A program made the position numbers and the translations under genes. DNA of 64,000 bases from Olivibacter jilunii (GTDB taxonomy: Bacteria; Bacteroidota; Bacteroidia; Sphingobacteriales; Sphingobacteriaceae): positions 1,379,184-1,443,183 of the forward strand of contig NZ_LR027848.1 of the NCBI RefSeq assembly GCF_900607235.1, read 5' to 3'. Of this stretch, positions 24,813 through 34,417 are shown piece by piece; position 1 is the stretch's first letter; the number at the start of each line of letters is the position of its first letter. The notes under the pieces were generated by a model. The model was not told the origin of the DNA. It made no database searches and worked only from the letters and a program-made list of their open reading frames with translations.

Positions 24813-26111
24813 ATGACGATGCAGTTCACTTTTAAATACATATACAGCCTAAGTTTATTCCTGCTGGCCGGAGTTTGGGCTCAGGCGCAGCCAACCGTTT
24901 ATCCGGCAAAGGCGCAAACTTCAGCCATTAGCATAAAAGGAGCCACTATTCACATAGGCAATGGACAGGTAATAACAAACGGTACCTTAGTCTTTGATAA
25001 GGGAAAAATCACTTATGTGGGCGATGGGTCCGGAGCACCTAATGCCACGGAGACCATTGATGCCCATGGAAAACATCTTTATCCTGGATTTATTGCGCCT
25101 GTTACCAATTTGGGCTTAGTGGAAATCGAAGCGGTGAGAGCGACAGTTGATAATACAGAAGTAGGGGGAAATAACGCGCACGTGCGTGCGCTGATTGCCT
25201 ATAACACCGATTCTAAGGTGATTAATACCTTGCGCACTAACGGTATATTATTGGCGCAAGTGACGCCCGAAGGAGGATTGGTTACTGGTCAGTCGTCCAT
25301 AGTGCAACTCGATGCATGGAATTGGGAAGACGCTGCTTATAAAAAGGACGATGCGATCCATATTAATTGGCCCAGTATTCGCTATGCACGTTTTGGTGCA
25401 ACCAATGAAGAGGAGCAAAAGGAACGGATCCGAAAGGAACGCACTACCTTGGCGGATTTATTAACCGATGCAAGCGCTTATTGCGCCGTAGATAAACCAG
25501 ACGTGTTCAATGGGCGGTTAGAAGCTTTTCGAAAGGTCTTTGACGGTTCAAGAAAGCTCATGGTTCATGTTGATAAAAAGAACGATATCATTGCAGCGGT
25601 ACAATTTTTCAAAGATTATGGATTGAAGCCGGTATTAGTAGGAGGAGCGGAAGCTCATCTTGTCAGTGCTTTTTTGAAAGAAAATGATATTGCGATCATC
25701 ATACATCAGGCGCATTCGCTTCCTGCGAATGAAGATGATGATGTTAATTTACCCTATAAGCAAGCGAAACTCTTATCAGATGCAGGACTTCTGGTCGCTT
25801 ACGGGATGGATGGTTTTTGGCAACAACGTAACTTGCCTTTTATGGCCGGTACCGCGGCTGCATTTGGTTTGGATAAAGAAAAAGCACTGGCTACTATTAC
25901 CTTAAACACCGCGAAAATTTTGGGAATTGATCAAACAACGGGTAGTTTAGAACTTGGGAAGGATGCGAATCTATTTCTCTCCGTAGGAGACGCTCTTGAT
26001 ATGAAAGGAAATCAGTTGGAAAAGGCGTTCATTGGGGGAAGAGATATTAATTTAGATAATTTGCATAAACAATTGTTTGAGCGATTTGAGTATAAATACG
26101 GACAAAAGTAA
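24813..26111 (+). CDS. Exported amidohydrolase-fold protein lacking the metal HxH
   Basis: Starting at 24813 (or 24819) there is a signal peptide ending AQAQ; the frame upstream to 24684 overlaps the preceding gene and is not used, though ATG 24792 with a 17 bp overlap is possible. The chain has the amidohydrolase beta-sandwich ends (AISIKGATIHIGNG, GSLELGKDANLF) around a barrel, but the usual D-x-H-x-H is replaced by IAPVTNLG. This matches the N-terminal half of the neighbour rather than its catalytic half. It begins 4 bp after that gene, so the two proteins are made together and may form a complex (inference). Confidence 0.75.
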   Translation: MTMQFTFKYIYSLSLFLLAGVWAQAQPTVYPAKAQTSAISIKGATIHIGNGQVITNGTLVFDKGKITYVGDGSGAPNATETIDAHGKHLYPGFIAPVTNLGLVEIEAVRATVDNTEVGGNNAHVRALIAYNTDSKVINTLRTNGILLAQVTPEGGLVTGQSSIVQLDAWNWEDAAYKKDDAIHINWPSIRYARFGATNEEEQKERIRKERTTLADLLTDASAYCAVDKPDVFNGRLEAFRKVFDGSRKLMVHVDKKNDIIAAVQFFKDYGLKPVLVGGAEAHLVSAFLKENDIAIIIHQAHSLPANEDDDVNLPYKQAKLLSDAGLLVAYGMDGFWQQRNLPFMAGTAAAFGLDKEKALATITLNTAKILGIDQTTGSLELGKDANLFLSVGDALDMKGNQLEKAFIGGRDINLDNLHKQLFERFEYKYGQK

Positions 26112-26152
26112 AACGAAAAGAGGGAGTTTCAAGCTCCCTCTTTTCGTTTTAC
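26108..26152. terminator. Bidirectional terminator with both stop codons in its stem
   Basis: A perfect 19 bp inverted repeat (26108-26126 with 26134-26152, 7 nt loop) lies between convergent genes. The TAA of the amidohydrolase is at 26109-26111 in the left arm and the TAA of the M48 protease at 26149-26151 in the right arm. T/A runs flank the stem on each strand. Confidence 0.85.
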
Positions 26153-26937
26153 TTAACCGGTTTTTCAAAGCCTTCTTTAGTCGCTTTTTCAGACATTACT
26201 TTAATGCGTTTTTCTGTATCTGGATGGGAAGACATCAAGCGCTGCATGGTGGACGCTTTTTCAGTGCCTTCACTTTGTTTAGCCAGACTCTCAAAAGCGG
26301 TGGCCATATACCACGGGTTGACCTTTTGCGCTTTTAGTAGTTCATAACCGTAGATATCCGCGGCACTTTCTTGCGAACGGGAGAAAGACGAATTAGCAAC
26401 AGCAGTACCCAATTCTCCTAACTTAGAGTCACTAAGTGCTCCGGCTGTGCCTCCCTGTGATCCCACACCGTCTTTTAAGGCAGAGCTTAATAGAGCAGTA
26501 CGGAAAGCATCTTTCGAGTCTTTGTTTTTTACGTGACCAATTTCATGGCCGATAACGCCTAATACTTCGTTATCATCCATCACTTCCATTAGACCTGCAC
26601 ATACGCGTACACTGCCATCGGCACAGGCAAATGCGTTGATGTCACGAACTAAATATACTTTGAAGTTCAGGCTTAAATCATCGTGGTTAGTTAAATCTTT
26701 CGTTAGTTTGGCTAGGCGTTGGGCTAATTCATGATCCTCCGGTGCAACGGGGTTATTTTCGTCCATCCAAACCATGTACTCCTTTGCATAACCTATTACC
26801 TCATCGTCTGATAAGGTAATTGCCTTTGCTGCTGTAGTCGCTGCCTTGATACTTTTTGTATTTAATTTAAATTGTGCCTGAGCATGAATGCACATGATTG
26901 TTAGTGCAGAAAGAATAGCAAGTTTAATTGTTTTCAT
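26149..26937 (-). CDS. M48 family metalloprotease
   Basis: A 262 aa exported protease (signal peptide ends AQAQ near residue 22) with the zinc motif HEIGH at 131-135 and the third ligand Glu190 in SQESAADIYG. It resembles the LoiP/YggG-BepA group of periplasmic M48 peptidases that act in outer-membrane protein quality control, though no TPR domain follows. It converges on the amidohydrolase pair. Confidence 0.85.
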   Translation of the reverse strand: MKTIKLAILSALTIMCIHAQAQFKLNTKSIKAATTAAKAITLSDDEVIGYAKEYMVWMDENNPVAPEDHELAQRLAKLTKDLTNHDDLSLNFKVYLVRDINAFACADGSVRVCAGLMEVMDDNEVLGVIGHEIGHVKNKDSKDAFRTALLSSALKDGVGSQGGTAGALSDSKLGELGTAVANSSFSRSQESAADIYGYELLKAQKVNPWYMATAFESLAKQSEGTEKASTMQRLMSSHPDTEKRIKVMSEKATKEGFEKPVK

Positions 26938-27068
26938 ATGGGTGTTTTATAGTAATTACCGATGTCGAGACAAACATACCATAAAACCTTTCATAGCTCC
27001 AAAATAAGGTGAGAAGATCCCTGAAATCAGCTATATAAATACGGTCATAAAGCAACTATCTGTTTTCA

Positions 27069-27101
27069 TTGAAGCTTTATGGAAGTTAAATCGTATCTTT
27101 G
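27069..27101 (+). promoter_or_regulatory. Promoter for the DEAD-box helicase gene
   Basis: TTG at 27069-27071, a 22 bp spacer and TATCTTTG at 27094-27101 fit the Bacteroidota consensus. The leader to the TTG start at 27160 would be about 54 nt. Confidence 0.5.
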
Positions 27102-27159
27102 CAACAATGCATATCCTAGAACGGATAATGGTTTTTATTACAACTAATACACTGATATA

Positions 27160-28419
27160 TTGTCATTTAAAGAACTGAAGCTTATTGATCCTTTATTGAA
27201 GGCAATACATAAGGAGGGGTACGAAACCCCCACACCCATACAGTCCCAAGCGATTCCCGTTGTACTTTCAGGAAGAGATTTACTCGGTTGCGCCCAAACA
27301 GGTACGGGCAAATCTGCGGCTTTTATTCTGCCTATTTTGCAGCAACTGAACAGCCTGCCTAATAAAGAGAAAGCAGTGAAAGCTTTGGTGTTGGCCCCCA
27401 CGCGGGAATTGGCTATCCAAATTAACGAGAGTATCGCTACGTATGGCCAACTGCTACCCTTAAAACATCAAGTCGTTTATGGAGGGGTTAATATTAATAC
27501 GCAGATTTCAGGATTAAAAAAAGGAATCGATATATTGGTAGCGACTCCCGGACGTCTTTTGGATTTGGTTGGACAGCGGGTGCTTACCCTTCGGGCTGTT
27601 TCTCACTTCGTGCTAGACGAGGCGGATCGAATGTTGGATATGGGATTCATTCATGATATTAAAAAAGTTGTTGCTCTTTTGCCAATAAAGCGACAGACGC
27701 TTTTCTTTTCAGCAACCATGCCGCCCGAAATTACGAAACTCGCGAATACGCTTTTAAAGAACCCGGTACGTGTAGAGGTAACACCGGTTTCTTCAACAGC
27801 CGAAAAAGTGACTCAAGTAGTATACGCTGTTGATAAGGCAAATAAGCCGAAGTTGCTTTTACACCTTTTAAAGAGTGAAGTGCGTGATCATGTGCTGGTG
27901 TTTACGCGGACGAAGCATGGTGCAGACCGTTTGGTAAAGTTCTTGGCGAAACAAGGTGTTCAAGCAGCAGCTATTCATGGAAATAAATCGCAGAATGCCC
28001 GACAAAATGCACTTCAAGCTTTTAAGAGCGGCCAGCTAAAAGTACTTATTGCGACGGATATCGCAGCTCGTGGAATCGATGTTGAAGAACTTAAATTTGT
28101 GATCAACTTTGATCTCCCAAACGAGCCTGAAACTTACGTGCATCGTATTGGCCGTACCGGTAGGGCGGGTGCGAGCGGTAAAGCTCTTTCATTTTGCGAT
28201 CTGGAGGAACGGCCCTATTTGCAAAGTATAAACAATTTAACAAATCAGGCCATTCCCGTGATCAATGAGCATCCTTTTCCTGCGACTGATAAGTTTGTGG
28301 CTGTACCTCTCCCGAAACGACCGTTACAGAACAAATCAGAAAAAGCGTCAACAAATAAAAATCGGAAAAAACGCCGATTCAGACCTGCCAGCGCACAAAA
28401 AGGGAATAGAATAGGCTAA
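27160..28419 (+). CDS. DEAD-box RNA helicase, RhlE-like
   Basis: The start is TTG at 27160, giving the family-typical [16 protein letters not shown] opening; no ATG fits. The helicase motifs are all present in order: [10 protein letters not shown] (Q motif), AQTGTGKS (Walker A), [37 protein letters not shown] and [11 protein letters not shown] basic C-terminal tail of about 40 residues ([10 protein letters not shown]) would bind RNA. Such helicases unwind RNA during ribosome assembly, mRNA turnover and cold adaptation. The gene is followed by a cold-shock protein gene, which fits that role. Confidence 0.92.
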   Translation: MSFKELKLIDPLLKAIHKEGYETPTPIQSQAIPVVLSGRDLLGCAQTGTGKSAAFILPILQQLNSLPNKEKAVKALVLAPTRELAIQINESIATYGQLLPLKHQVVYGGVNINTQISGLKKGIDILVATPGRLLDLVGQRVLTLRAVSHFVLDEADRMLDMGFIHDIKKVVALLPIKRQTLFFSATMPPEITKLANTLLKNPVRVEVTPVSSTAEKVTQVVYAVDKANKPKLLLHLLKSEVRDHVLVFTRTKHGADRLVKFLAKQGVQAAAIHGNKSQNARQNALQAFKSGQLKVLIATDIAARGIDVEELKFVINFDLPNEPETYVHRIGRTGRAGASGKALSFCDLEERPYLQSINNLTNQAIPVINEHPFPATDKFVAVPLPKRPLQNKSEKASTNKNRKKRRFRPASAQKGNRIG

Positions 28420-28478
28420 TTTTTTGTTAAGATTTTATAAATAAATATTTTATTAAGAAAATCTTAGATTAATATCCT

Positions 28479-28486
28479 TACCTTTG
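28479..28486 (+). promoter_or_regulatory. TACCTTTG -7 box before the cold-shock gene
   Basis: An exact TAnnTTTG match 32 bp before the ATG at 28518 and downstream of the helicase stop suggests the cold-shock gene has its own promoter. No TTG is visible at the -33 distance. Confidence 0.4.
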
Positions 28487-28517
28487 CTCTAATTATTAAT
28501 AAATTCAATACAATACA

Positions 28518-28709
28518 ATGCAAGAAGGAGTAGTAAAATTCTTTAATGAAACGAAAGGTTTCGGTTTCATCGTTCCAAATGCTGGTGGAGGCGATATCTT
28601 CGTTCATTCATCTGGCCTTATCGATTCTATCCGTGAAAACGACCACGTATCTTACGAGGTTGAACAGGGAAAGAAAGGCTTAAATGCGGTAAATGTTAAA
28701 GTTATCTAG
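28518..28709 (+). CDS. CspA-family cold-shock protein
   Basis: A 63 aa single cold-shock domain with RNP1 KGFGFIV and RNP2 DIFVHSSGL. It binds single-stranded RNA and DNA and melts secondary structure at low temperature. It follows a DEAD-box helicase gene and ends in a terminator. Confidence 0.95.
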   Translation: MQEGVVKFFNETKGFGFIVPNAGGGDIFVHSSGLIDSIRENDHVSYEVEQGKKGLNAVNVKVI

Positions 28710-28733
28710 GATAGTAATAATATAAATCGTATG

Positions 28734-28765
28734 AAGGCTGTCCGAAGAGGACGGCCTTTCTTGTT
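28734..28765 (+). terminator. Terminator behind the cold-shock gene
   Basis: Arms AAGGCTGTCC (28734-28743) and GGACGGCCTT (28749-28758) pair with one G-U around GAAGA and run into TCTTGTTTTT. Confidence 0.8.
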
Positions 28766-28829
28766 TTTAATGTAGAGAATAGAAAGCATTAAATTTTTTC
28801 AGCATACTTTTTCATCAGAGAATTTTAGC

Positions 28830-28837
28830 TAAGTTTG
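28830..28837 (+). promoter_or_regulatory. TAAGTTTG -7 box directly before glnS
   Basis: An exact TAnnTTTG box ends 6 bp before the glnS ATG at 28844. Initiation at normal spacing would begin within a base or two of the start codon, so glnS may be leaderless. No TTG is seen at the -33 distance. Confidence 0.35.
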
Positions 28838-28843
28838 TGCCTT

Positions 28844-30517
28844 ATGAACGAAGAGAAATCATTGAATTTCCTGGAGGAAATTATTGAGGAAGATATAAAA
28901 AATGGGAAAAATGACGGTAGGGTGCTGACGCGATTCCCGCCGGAACCAAACGGTTATTTACATATCGGTCACGCGAAGTCGATTTGTTTAAATTTTGGTT
29001 TGGCACAAAAATATAATGGTAAAACTAATCTGCGTTTTGATGATACCAATCCGGTTACGGAAGACATTGAATACGTGGAAAGTATTAAAAATGATATCAA
29101 ATGGCTTGGTTTCCAATGGGCCGAGGAGCTGTATACATCGGACTATTTCGATACGCTATACGGATATGCCGTGAGCTTGATAGAAAAGGGTTTAGCCTAT
29201 GTCGACGATAGTACACCGGAAGAGATCGCTGCAAGTAAAGGGACACCTACCGAACCAGGTAAGCCGACTCCCTATAGAGACCGGACGGTGGAGGAAAACC
29301 TTCGTTTATTCGCAGAAATGAAGGATGGAAAATATCCCGATGGAAGTAAAGTGTTGAGGGCGAAAATCGACCTGGCCAATCCAAACATGCATATGCGCGA
29401 TCCTTTACTCTATCGTATAAAACACGCGCATCACCACCGTACGGGGGATGCTTGGTGTATTTACCCGATGTATGATTTCGCGCATGGACAAAGTGATTCG
29501 ATTGAGCGGATCACACATTCTGTTTGTACGCTGGAATTTATACCACATCGGGCTTTATATGATTGGTTAATCGAGCATATTGGTATCTTCCCATCTAAAC
29601 AATATGAGTTTGCACGATTGAATATGACTTATACCGTCATGAGCAAACGCCGATTACTGCAACTGGTAAACGAAAAGCATGTGGAAGGATGGGATGATCC
29701 TCGAATGCCTACCATCAGCGGATTAAGAAGACGAGGATATACGCCTGCAAGTATCCGTAATTTTTGCGAGCGAATTGGGGTGGCAAAGCGGGAAAACGTA
29801 ATTGACGTAAGCCTGTTGGAATTTTGCATCCGCGAAGATTTAAACAAAACGGCTTGGCGTAGAATGGCGGTGCTGGATCCGGTAAAACTGATTATAACAA
29901 ACTATCCGGAGGAAAAAGAAGAACTGTTACATGGAGAAAACAATCCGGAGGTGGAAGGTGGTGAGGGGGAAAGAGTGATTCCTTTTAGTCGTGAACTATG
30001 GATTGAACGCGAGGATTTTATGGAAAATGCACCTAAGAAATTCTTCCGTTTAGGCCCTGGATTAAGTGTTCGTTTAAAGCATGCTTATATCGTTACATGT
30101 GATAGTTTCGTAAAAGATGGAGACGGTAATGTCACAGAAATCCATTGTAGCTATATTCCAAACTCAAAAAGTGGAGAGGACACAAGTGGCCTAAAAGTGA
30201 AAGGAACAATTCACTGGGTAAGTGTACCACATGCGAAAACAGCGGAGGTAAGACTTTACGATCGTTTATTTAAGGCTGAAAACCCCTTAGCCACAACCGG
30301 TGATTTTAAAGAATCTATTAATCCGGATAGTCTTGAGATTTTAGAAAAGGTCTATATTGAACCTGATTTATTAAATGCCGTACCGGGGAAAGGGTATCAA
30401 TTTATTCGTAAGGGTTATTTTACGCTCGATACACGGTCGACACCTGATCGATTGGTGTTTAATCGCACTGTTGGCTTACGCGACACATGGGCGAAAGAAT
30501 CACAGAAAGAAGCTTAA
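28844..30517 (+). CDS. glnS: Glutaminyl-tRNA synthetase
   Basis: A 557 aa class I synthetase that charges tRNA-Gln. It has the HIGH motif (YLHIGHAKS, residues 40-43), the KMSKS-type VMSKRRL, and the GlnRS-specific [18 protein letters not shown] segment. C-terminal anticodon-binding beta-barrels follow. Its presence means Gln-tRNA-Gln is made directly. The ATG at 28844 matches the family's start; an upstream TTG at 28835 is ignored. It is monocistronic with a strong terminator. Confidence 0.97.
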   Translation: MNEEKSLNFLEEIIEEDIKNGKNDGRVLTRFPPEPNGYLHIGHAKSICLNFGLAQKYNGKTNLRFDDTNPVTEDIEYVESIKNDIKWLGFQWAEELYTSDYFDTLYGYAVSLIEKGLAYVDDSTPEEIAASKGTPTEPGKPTPYRDRTVEENLRLFAEMKDGKYPDGSKVLRAKIDLANPNMHMRDPLLYRIKHAHHHRTGDAWCIYPMYDFAHGQSDSIERITHSVCTLEFIPHRALYDWLIEHIGIFPSKQYEFARLNMTYTVMSKRRLLQLVNEKHVEGWDDPRMPTISGLRRRGYTPASIRNFCERIGVAKRENVIDVSLLEFCIREDLNKTAWRRMAVLDPVKLIITNYPEEKEELLHGENNPEVEGGEGERVIPFSRELWIEREDFMENAPKKFFRLGPGLSVRLKHAYIVTCDSFVKDGDGNVTEIHCSYIPNSKSGEDTSGLKVKGTIHWVSVPHAKTAEVRLYDRLFKAENPLATTGDFKESINPDSLEILEKVYIEPDLLNAVPGKGYQFIRKGYFTLDTRSTPDRLVFNRTVGLRDTWAKESQKEA

Positions 30518-30531
30518 GTAATTAATTGGAT

Positions 30532-30581
30532 CCTTATAAAAAAGGAGCCATCTGGTAAGAGATGACTCCTTTTTTATAAGG
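30532..30581. terminator. Bidirectional terminator between glnS and the amidase gene
   Basis: A 22 bp inverted repeat with one mismatch (30532-30553 with 30560-30581) has A/T runs on its outer side so that it can end both glnS and the convergent amidase. Its right arm includes the last codons of the amidase gene. Confidence 0.8.
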
Positions 30582-31440
30582 TTGTTTTCTTGATATAAAG
30601 ATTGTAAAGCACGCTAAGTGCAAAAGGAGTCCACTCTTCAGTGGTTTCCTCAGGTATAAAATGTCTCTTAAAAGCTAAGATTGCGGCTGAAGCATTTCGG
30701 GTATCATAGCCTAGAATACGCAAACCATCTAGCGGGTTGAAAGTGGTGGGGGGTGCTTGCAGTACGTCGTCATACCACAAACCAAACCCTTTTTCTGCTA
30801 AGCGTTTCCATGGAAAATTGATGCCGGGATCTACTTTGCGTCCCGGAGCGATATCACCATGGCCAATGAAGTTTTCTGAAGGAATCTTATAATTAGCTTT
30901 GAGGGTATCCAGTAATACGAGCAAATTGTTTATCTGTGGCTCAGTGTAAGGTTCAACACCGTTGTTGTCCATTTCGACACCTATAGATGCGGAATTCATA
31001 TCCGTAACGGATCCCCACCTTCCATTACCCGCATGCCAAGCTCGTAAGTAATCGTTGAGCAATTGATAAACTTTACCTTCTTTATCAATGATATAATGAG
31101 CACTTACTTGTGTACGTTCTAGCGTAAACGTCCGTAAGGTTTGCTGAATACTGTCTTGAGCTGTATGATGTAAAATAACAAAATTGGGTTTGCGCATATT
31201 GAAATTAACGGTGCCTACCCACTCAAAATCTTTTCGCTGGCCTTCTACTCCCGGAGACGGCAATCCGGCAGAAGCCATGTGCTGCGGAGTCGGCAAAGGT
31301 TGCTTAATTACTTCAGCCAATTGTTCTACCTGCTTTTCATATATTTTATTAGTCTCTGCAAATTTCTTTTTTGAAGCGCAGGCGCTTAGAAAAAATAGCA
31401 TTAAGACCATGTATCCGTATGAGCAAATATGTTTCAGCAT
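30574..31440 (-). CDS. N-acetylmuramoyl-L-alanine amidase lipoprotein (Amidase_2)
   Basis: The N-terminus ends in a lipobox LSAC at about residue 21, so it is an anchored lipoprotein. The Amidase_2/AmpD-type zinc domain starts near residue 90 with FVILHHTAQDS, continues with GVEMDNNG and ends with IGHGDIAPGRKVDPG, giving His and Asp/His ligands. It removes stem peptides from MurNAc in wall recycling or remodelling. It follows the DUF3078 gene by 3 bp in the same operon. Confidence 0.88.
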   Translation of the reverse strand: MLKHICSYGYMVLMLFFLSACASKKKFAETNKIYEKQVEQLAEVIKQPLPTPQHMASAGLPSPGVEGQRKDFEWVGTVNFNMRKPNFVILHHTAQDSIQQTLRTFTLERTQVSAHYIIDKEGKVYQLLNDYLRAWHAGNGRWGSVTDMNSASIGVEMDNNGVEPYTEPQINNLLVLLDTLKANYKIPSENFIGHGDIAPGRKVDPGINFPWKRLAEKGFGLWYDDVLQAPPTTFNPLDGLRILGYDTRNASAAILAFKRHFIPEETTEEWTPFALSVLYNLYIKKTTL

Positions 31441-31443
31441 AGG

Positions 31444-32430
31444 TTATCTCGGAAATTTATAATTCAAACCAATACCTATACTTTGAGAGCGTTGCAGTTC
31501 CTCTATTTGATTAGGATCATACAATAAGGTCGCATTGAACAACAGGCTTATTACCCTCGAGACGCGTACCCCTAAGATGGCGTCTAGGCGATGCCTTGAA
31601 GTGCTAAGCTCTTCAAAATTAGCTAAAAATTCGTAGGTGGTTTTTAAATGCAACCATTTTGTTAAATCTCGATCAGTACCAGCTAATAGTTGAAAGCTCA
31701 CATCATTCTTGAATTTTCCAGGGATTTCTACACCGAAACGAGTAGTATCTTCTTCCCTTACCGATTGAACTCGGTCATCTAAAATAAAGGTCATACGGGT
31801 CGCTGGACCAAAACGGATAGAACTAAACTGATCCGGTTTATATTCAAGACCGACTGCGGGTGTAAGATAACCTGGAGCCATGAAATTGGATATCTTTCTG
31901 GATTTGGTGTCTACACCATCAATGTTCGTATACTGCCAACCTGCATCAAATTGTGTTTCAAAGGTCAAGGCTGCAAATAATGCCCATTTCTGAGAAAATT
32001 TAATGGAGTACTTGTTATCCCACCAGATGCGGTCTTGATTCTTACGCGCAAGTTGATTTTCATTCTTAATCTTTCCATACCTTAAGTCTAATTCAGATAC
32101 AAAGTTTTTACCTTCTTTGGTGTAATCCCATTTCGTATTAAAAAGGGCACCTAAAGAGATAGAGTTTACACCACCACTGTTCCAGCTATCACTAAAGGAA
32201 GCTTGGTTCGCGTTTATGGCGAAATTTGTCCAATTCCGCCAATAGTTAACCTTTAAATCTAAACTAGGGTTCTGTACTTCTACATCATGAATGCCCATTT
32301 GGGGAGTTCTAACGGGTAGGCTGTTTTTTGGCGGGGCCTGGCGAAGATCATTGAGATCATAATTTTGCGCGTTAGCGAAGAAAAATGCGCCCGTGAGAAT
32401 AAATGCAACAAGTAAATGTCGTACGTTCAT
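31444..32430 (-). CDS. DUF3078 outer-membrane-type beta protein
   Basis: The start at 32430 gives a signal peptide ending ANAQ; the longer frame adds 23 residues with no support. The remainder is rich in alternating beta strands (WRNWTNFAINANQASFSDSWNSGG, then many Y/W/F-rich strands) and ends in an aromatic residue pair near the C-terminus. This is the DUF3078 family of Bacteroidota, probably a small outer-membrane barrel of unknown role. It precedes the amidase gene by 3 bp. Confidence 0.75.
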   Translation of the reverse strand: MNVRHLLVAFILTGAFFFANAQNYDLNDLRQAPPKNSLPVRTPQMGIHDVEVQNPSLDLKVNYWRNWTNFAINANQASFSDSWNSGGVNSISLGALFNTKWDYTKEGKNFVSELDLRYGKIKNENQLARKNQDRIWWDNKYSIKFSQKWALFAALTFETQFDAGWQYTNIDGVDTKSRKISNFMAPGYLTPAVGLEYKPDQFSSIRFGPATRMTFILDDRVQSVREEDTTRFGVEIPGKFKNDVSFQLLAGTDRDLTKWLHLKTTYEFLANFEELSTSRHRLDAILGVRVSRVISLLFNATLLYDPNQIEELQRSQSIGIGLNYKFPR

Positions 32431-32653
32431 CAGAATAGTTTTATTGTTAACGCTGGTTTGCCTTTGCCGAATACTTACGCTCAGCTGACTCCAATCCAAA
32501 CCACAAACTTAGATAAAATGATCTTATATGCCAAGCACATAATTACCGAAACTGTACGATGAGGCTCTCTTCGGTCGTATAATTTCCGACCCAAACTAAT
32601 GCCCGTATCGTCGGAAGCATTTTATCTGCTTTTCTTAAGCAATAATAATGCCT

Positions 32654-33430
32654 CTAATTGGAATCCAATCGTTCGATCTTTACCTCTTCTTTGTTAGGCT
32701 GCACTCTGGGTAATGGCTGTAGTCGATATGCACTGGGGTTTTTACGGTACATATTATAGGAGCTCTGTATATACTTGCCCAGCTCATAATCATTGGCTTG
32801 CATAATAAAGTGGTATGATGGCCGATATTGATGCATAAAGTCTTCTAAAGCTACGCCTGTTAGATTAGTCAAGCGCTTTACCATGGCTTGCGTAAATCGG
32901 GCGTCGATCATATTGTTTTCGTATTCACGTTGGATAAGCTCCTGTAAAAAACGTGCATTTTTGCCCTGTCGACTCAATAAAGAGTACAGCGCATCAATAC
33001 TTAAGCCTGCTCCGGTAGGTCCGGTCGATAATAAACTGCCCGGATTTCCCTTTCGATAAGCCGAACTGTATTCCCGTTTACGATCTTCAAGTATTTCCGC
33101 AGGTGAACGCTTCGCAATAATACTTACTTCATCTAGCCAGATAGTCGATCGTTGTAAGTTAAAAACAATGACGGGATCTTTCTTTACGATTAACGTATCG
33201 GCATGGTAGCCTTTAACAATGGCAATCAGGGTGTCGCCCGGACTCGCTTTAATTGCAAATTCTCCGCGCTTATCATTATACTTCATCTCGTCGTTCGCTG
33301 TATTGTAGATATAGACGCGTGCAATCCGTTGTTTGGTATAACTGTCAAATACAATACCTTCCCGCTCTTGTGCCGAAGCAAAGAAGATGGAAGCTAATAG
33401 TAAAACGATTATGGTTGCAAGAATTTTCAA
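32654..33430 (-). CDS. Exported protein with N-terminal carboxypeptidase-regulatory-like domain
   Basis: The start is TTG (residue 1 of MKILATIIVLLLASIFFASAQ, a clear signal peptide). Residues about 22-95 form a CarboxypepD_reg-like beta-sandwich (REGIVFDSYTKQRIARVYIY) common in Bacteroidota outer-membrane proteins. The C-terminal 150 residues are helical and unknown to me. No catalytic motif is visible. It is monocistronic. Confidence 0.6.
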   Translation of the reverse strand: MKILATIIVLLLASIFFASAQEREGIVFDSYTKQRIARVYIYNTANDEMKYNDKRGEFAIKASPGDTLIAIVKGYHADTLIVKKDPVIVFNLQRSTIWLDEVSIIAKRSPAEILEDRKREYSSAYRKGNPGSLLSTGPTGAGLSIDALYSLLSRQGKNARFLQELIQREYENNMIDARFTQAMVKRLTNLTGVALEDFMHQYRPSYHFIMQANDYELGKYIQSSYNMYRKNPSAYRLQPLPRVQPNKEEVKIERLDSN

Positions 33431-33510
33431 GTTAACAAAGATAGGGAATGGCCTATGTCATTGAAAAACATTTTGCACTTTTTAACACGACTAACAGGAA
33501 TTTGTTGATT

Positions 33511-34404
33511 TTATTTCGAAACGAGGAGCAATTGTCCAACAACGAGATCATCGCTATCCAAGCTGTTAAGATTTTTTAGTTCGTCGGTGGTAAGCCCGTA
33601 ACGTTTACTGATACTGTAAATTGTATCGCCTTGTCGCACCTCATGTATTTTCATTTCTACCGGTGGTTTGGCTTCGGCTTTTTCAGGTTCTTTCGGACTG
33701 TTATCAGCAATTTCAACTAATACCCGTTCTTCCCTGTTTATTTTCTCCGGTGCTTTTTCTCCACGATCGTATTCATATAATCCATAACGTTCAATCAAAT
33801 CGATCAATAATTCTGCATAGCGAGGATTGGTGGCATAACCGGCCTTTTTCAGCCCTTTAGCCCACCCGGTATAGTCGTCTTTGTCAAGCTCAAATAAAGG
33901 AGCGTAGCGTTTTCGTAAGAGGAATTCAGAATGATCTCGAAAAGAGTCTTCCGGTGAACGATACACGCGGAAACAGTCATTGATAGCGTCATCATCCTTA
34001 AAAAACGATTCACCTTTCCAATCGGGGGTACATTTGATACCAAAGTGATTGTTGGCTTCTCTAGCCAATGTACTATTTCCGTTAGCCGACTCTAAAAGGC
34101 CTTGTGCCAACGTGATGCTGGCGGGTATCCCGTAAGTGTTCATCTCTTGAATAGCAATCGTTTTATAACGACTGATATAATCTTGTGCAGAAGCGCTTAT
34201 CGCGGCAGGCTTGTTACTCGGCCGATGCGGATGATTATGCCGCCGTCCCTCGTTGTTGCTTCCGTACGATCCCTGTTGTCGAGTTTTGGAACTCTGTAGC
34301 ACTTTTTGCTTTGGTAGGCAAGATGTTAGGCTCAAGGAAATACAAAAAAAAAGAATGAGGTATACGAACGATGGTAAAGCGATATGCTGCAGCTGCTTGT
34401 TCAT
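33511..34404 (-). CDS. Glucosaminidase lipoprotein with C-terminal LysM
   Basis: A lipoprotein (LTSC at about residue 29) with a glucosaminidase domain at about 80-215 (ITLAQGLLESANGNSTLA, FGIKCTPDWKG, and the closing GYATNPRYAELLIDLIERYGLYEYD) and one LysM repeat at the C-terminus (VRQGDTIYSISKRYGLTTDE). It cuts peptidoglycan glycan strands between GlcNAc and MurNAc. It is the last gene of a three-gene minus-strand operon with a shorter paralogue and an O-methyltransferase. Confidence 0.88.
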   Translation of the reverse strand: MNKQLQHIALPSFVYLILFFCISLSLTSCLPKQKVLQSSKTRQQGSYGSNNEGRRHNHPHRPSNKPAAISASAQDYISRYKTIAIQEMNTYGIPASITLAQGLLESANGNSTLAREANNHFGIKCTPDWKGESFFKDDDAINDCFRVYRSPEDSFRDHSEFLLRKRYAPLFELDKDDYTGWAKGLKKAGYATNPRYAELLIDLIERYGLYEYDRGEKAPEKINREERVLVEIADNSPKEPEKAEAKPPVEMKIHEVRQGDTIYSISKRYGLTTDELKNLNSLDSDDLVVGQLLLVSK

Positions 34405-34417
34405 TTTGCGATCTACG

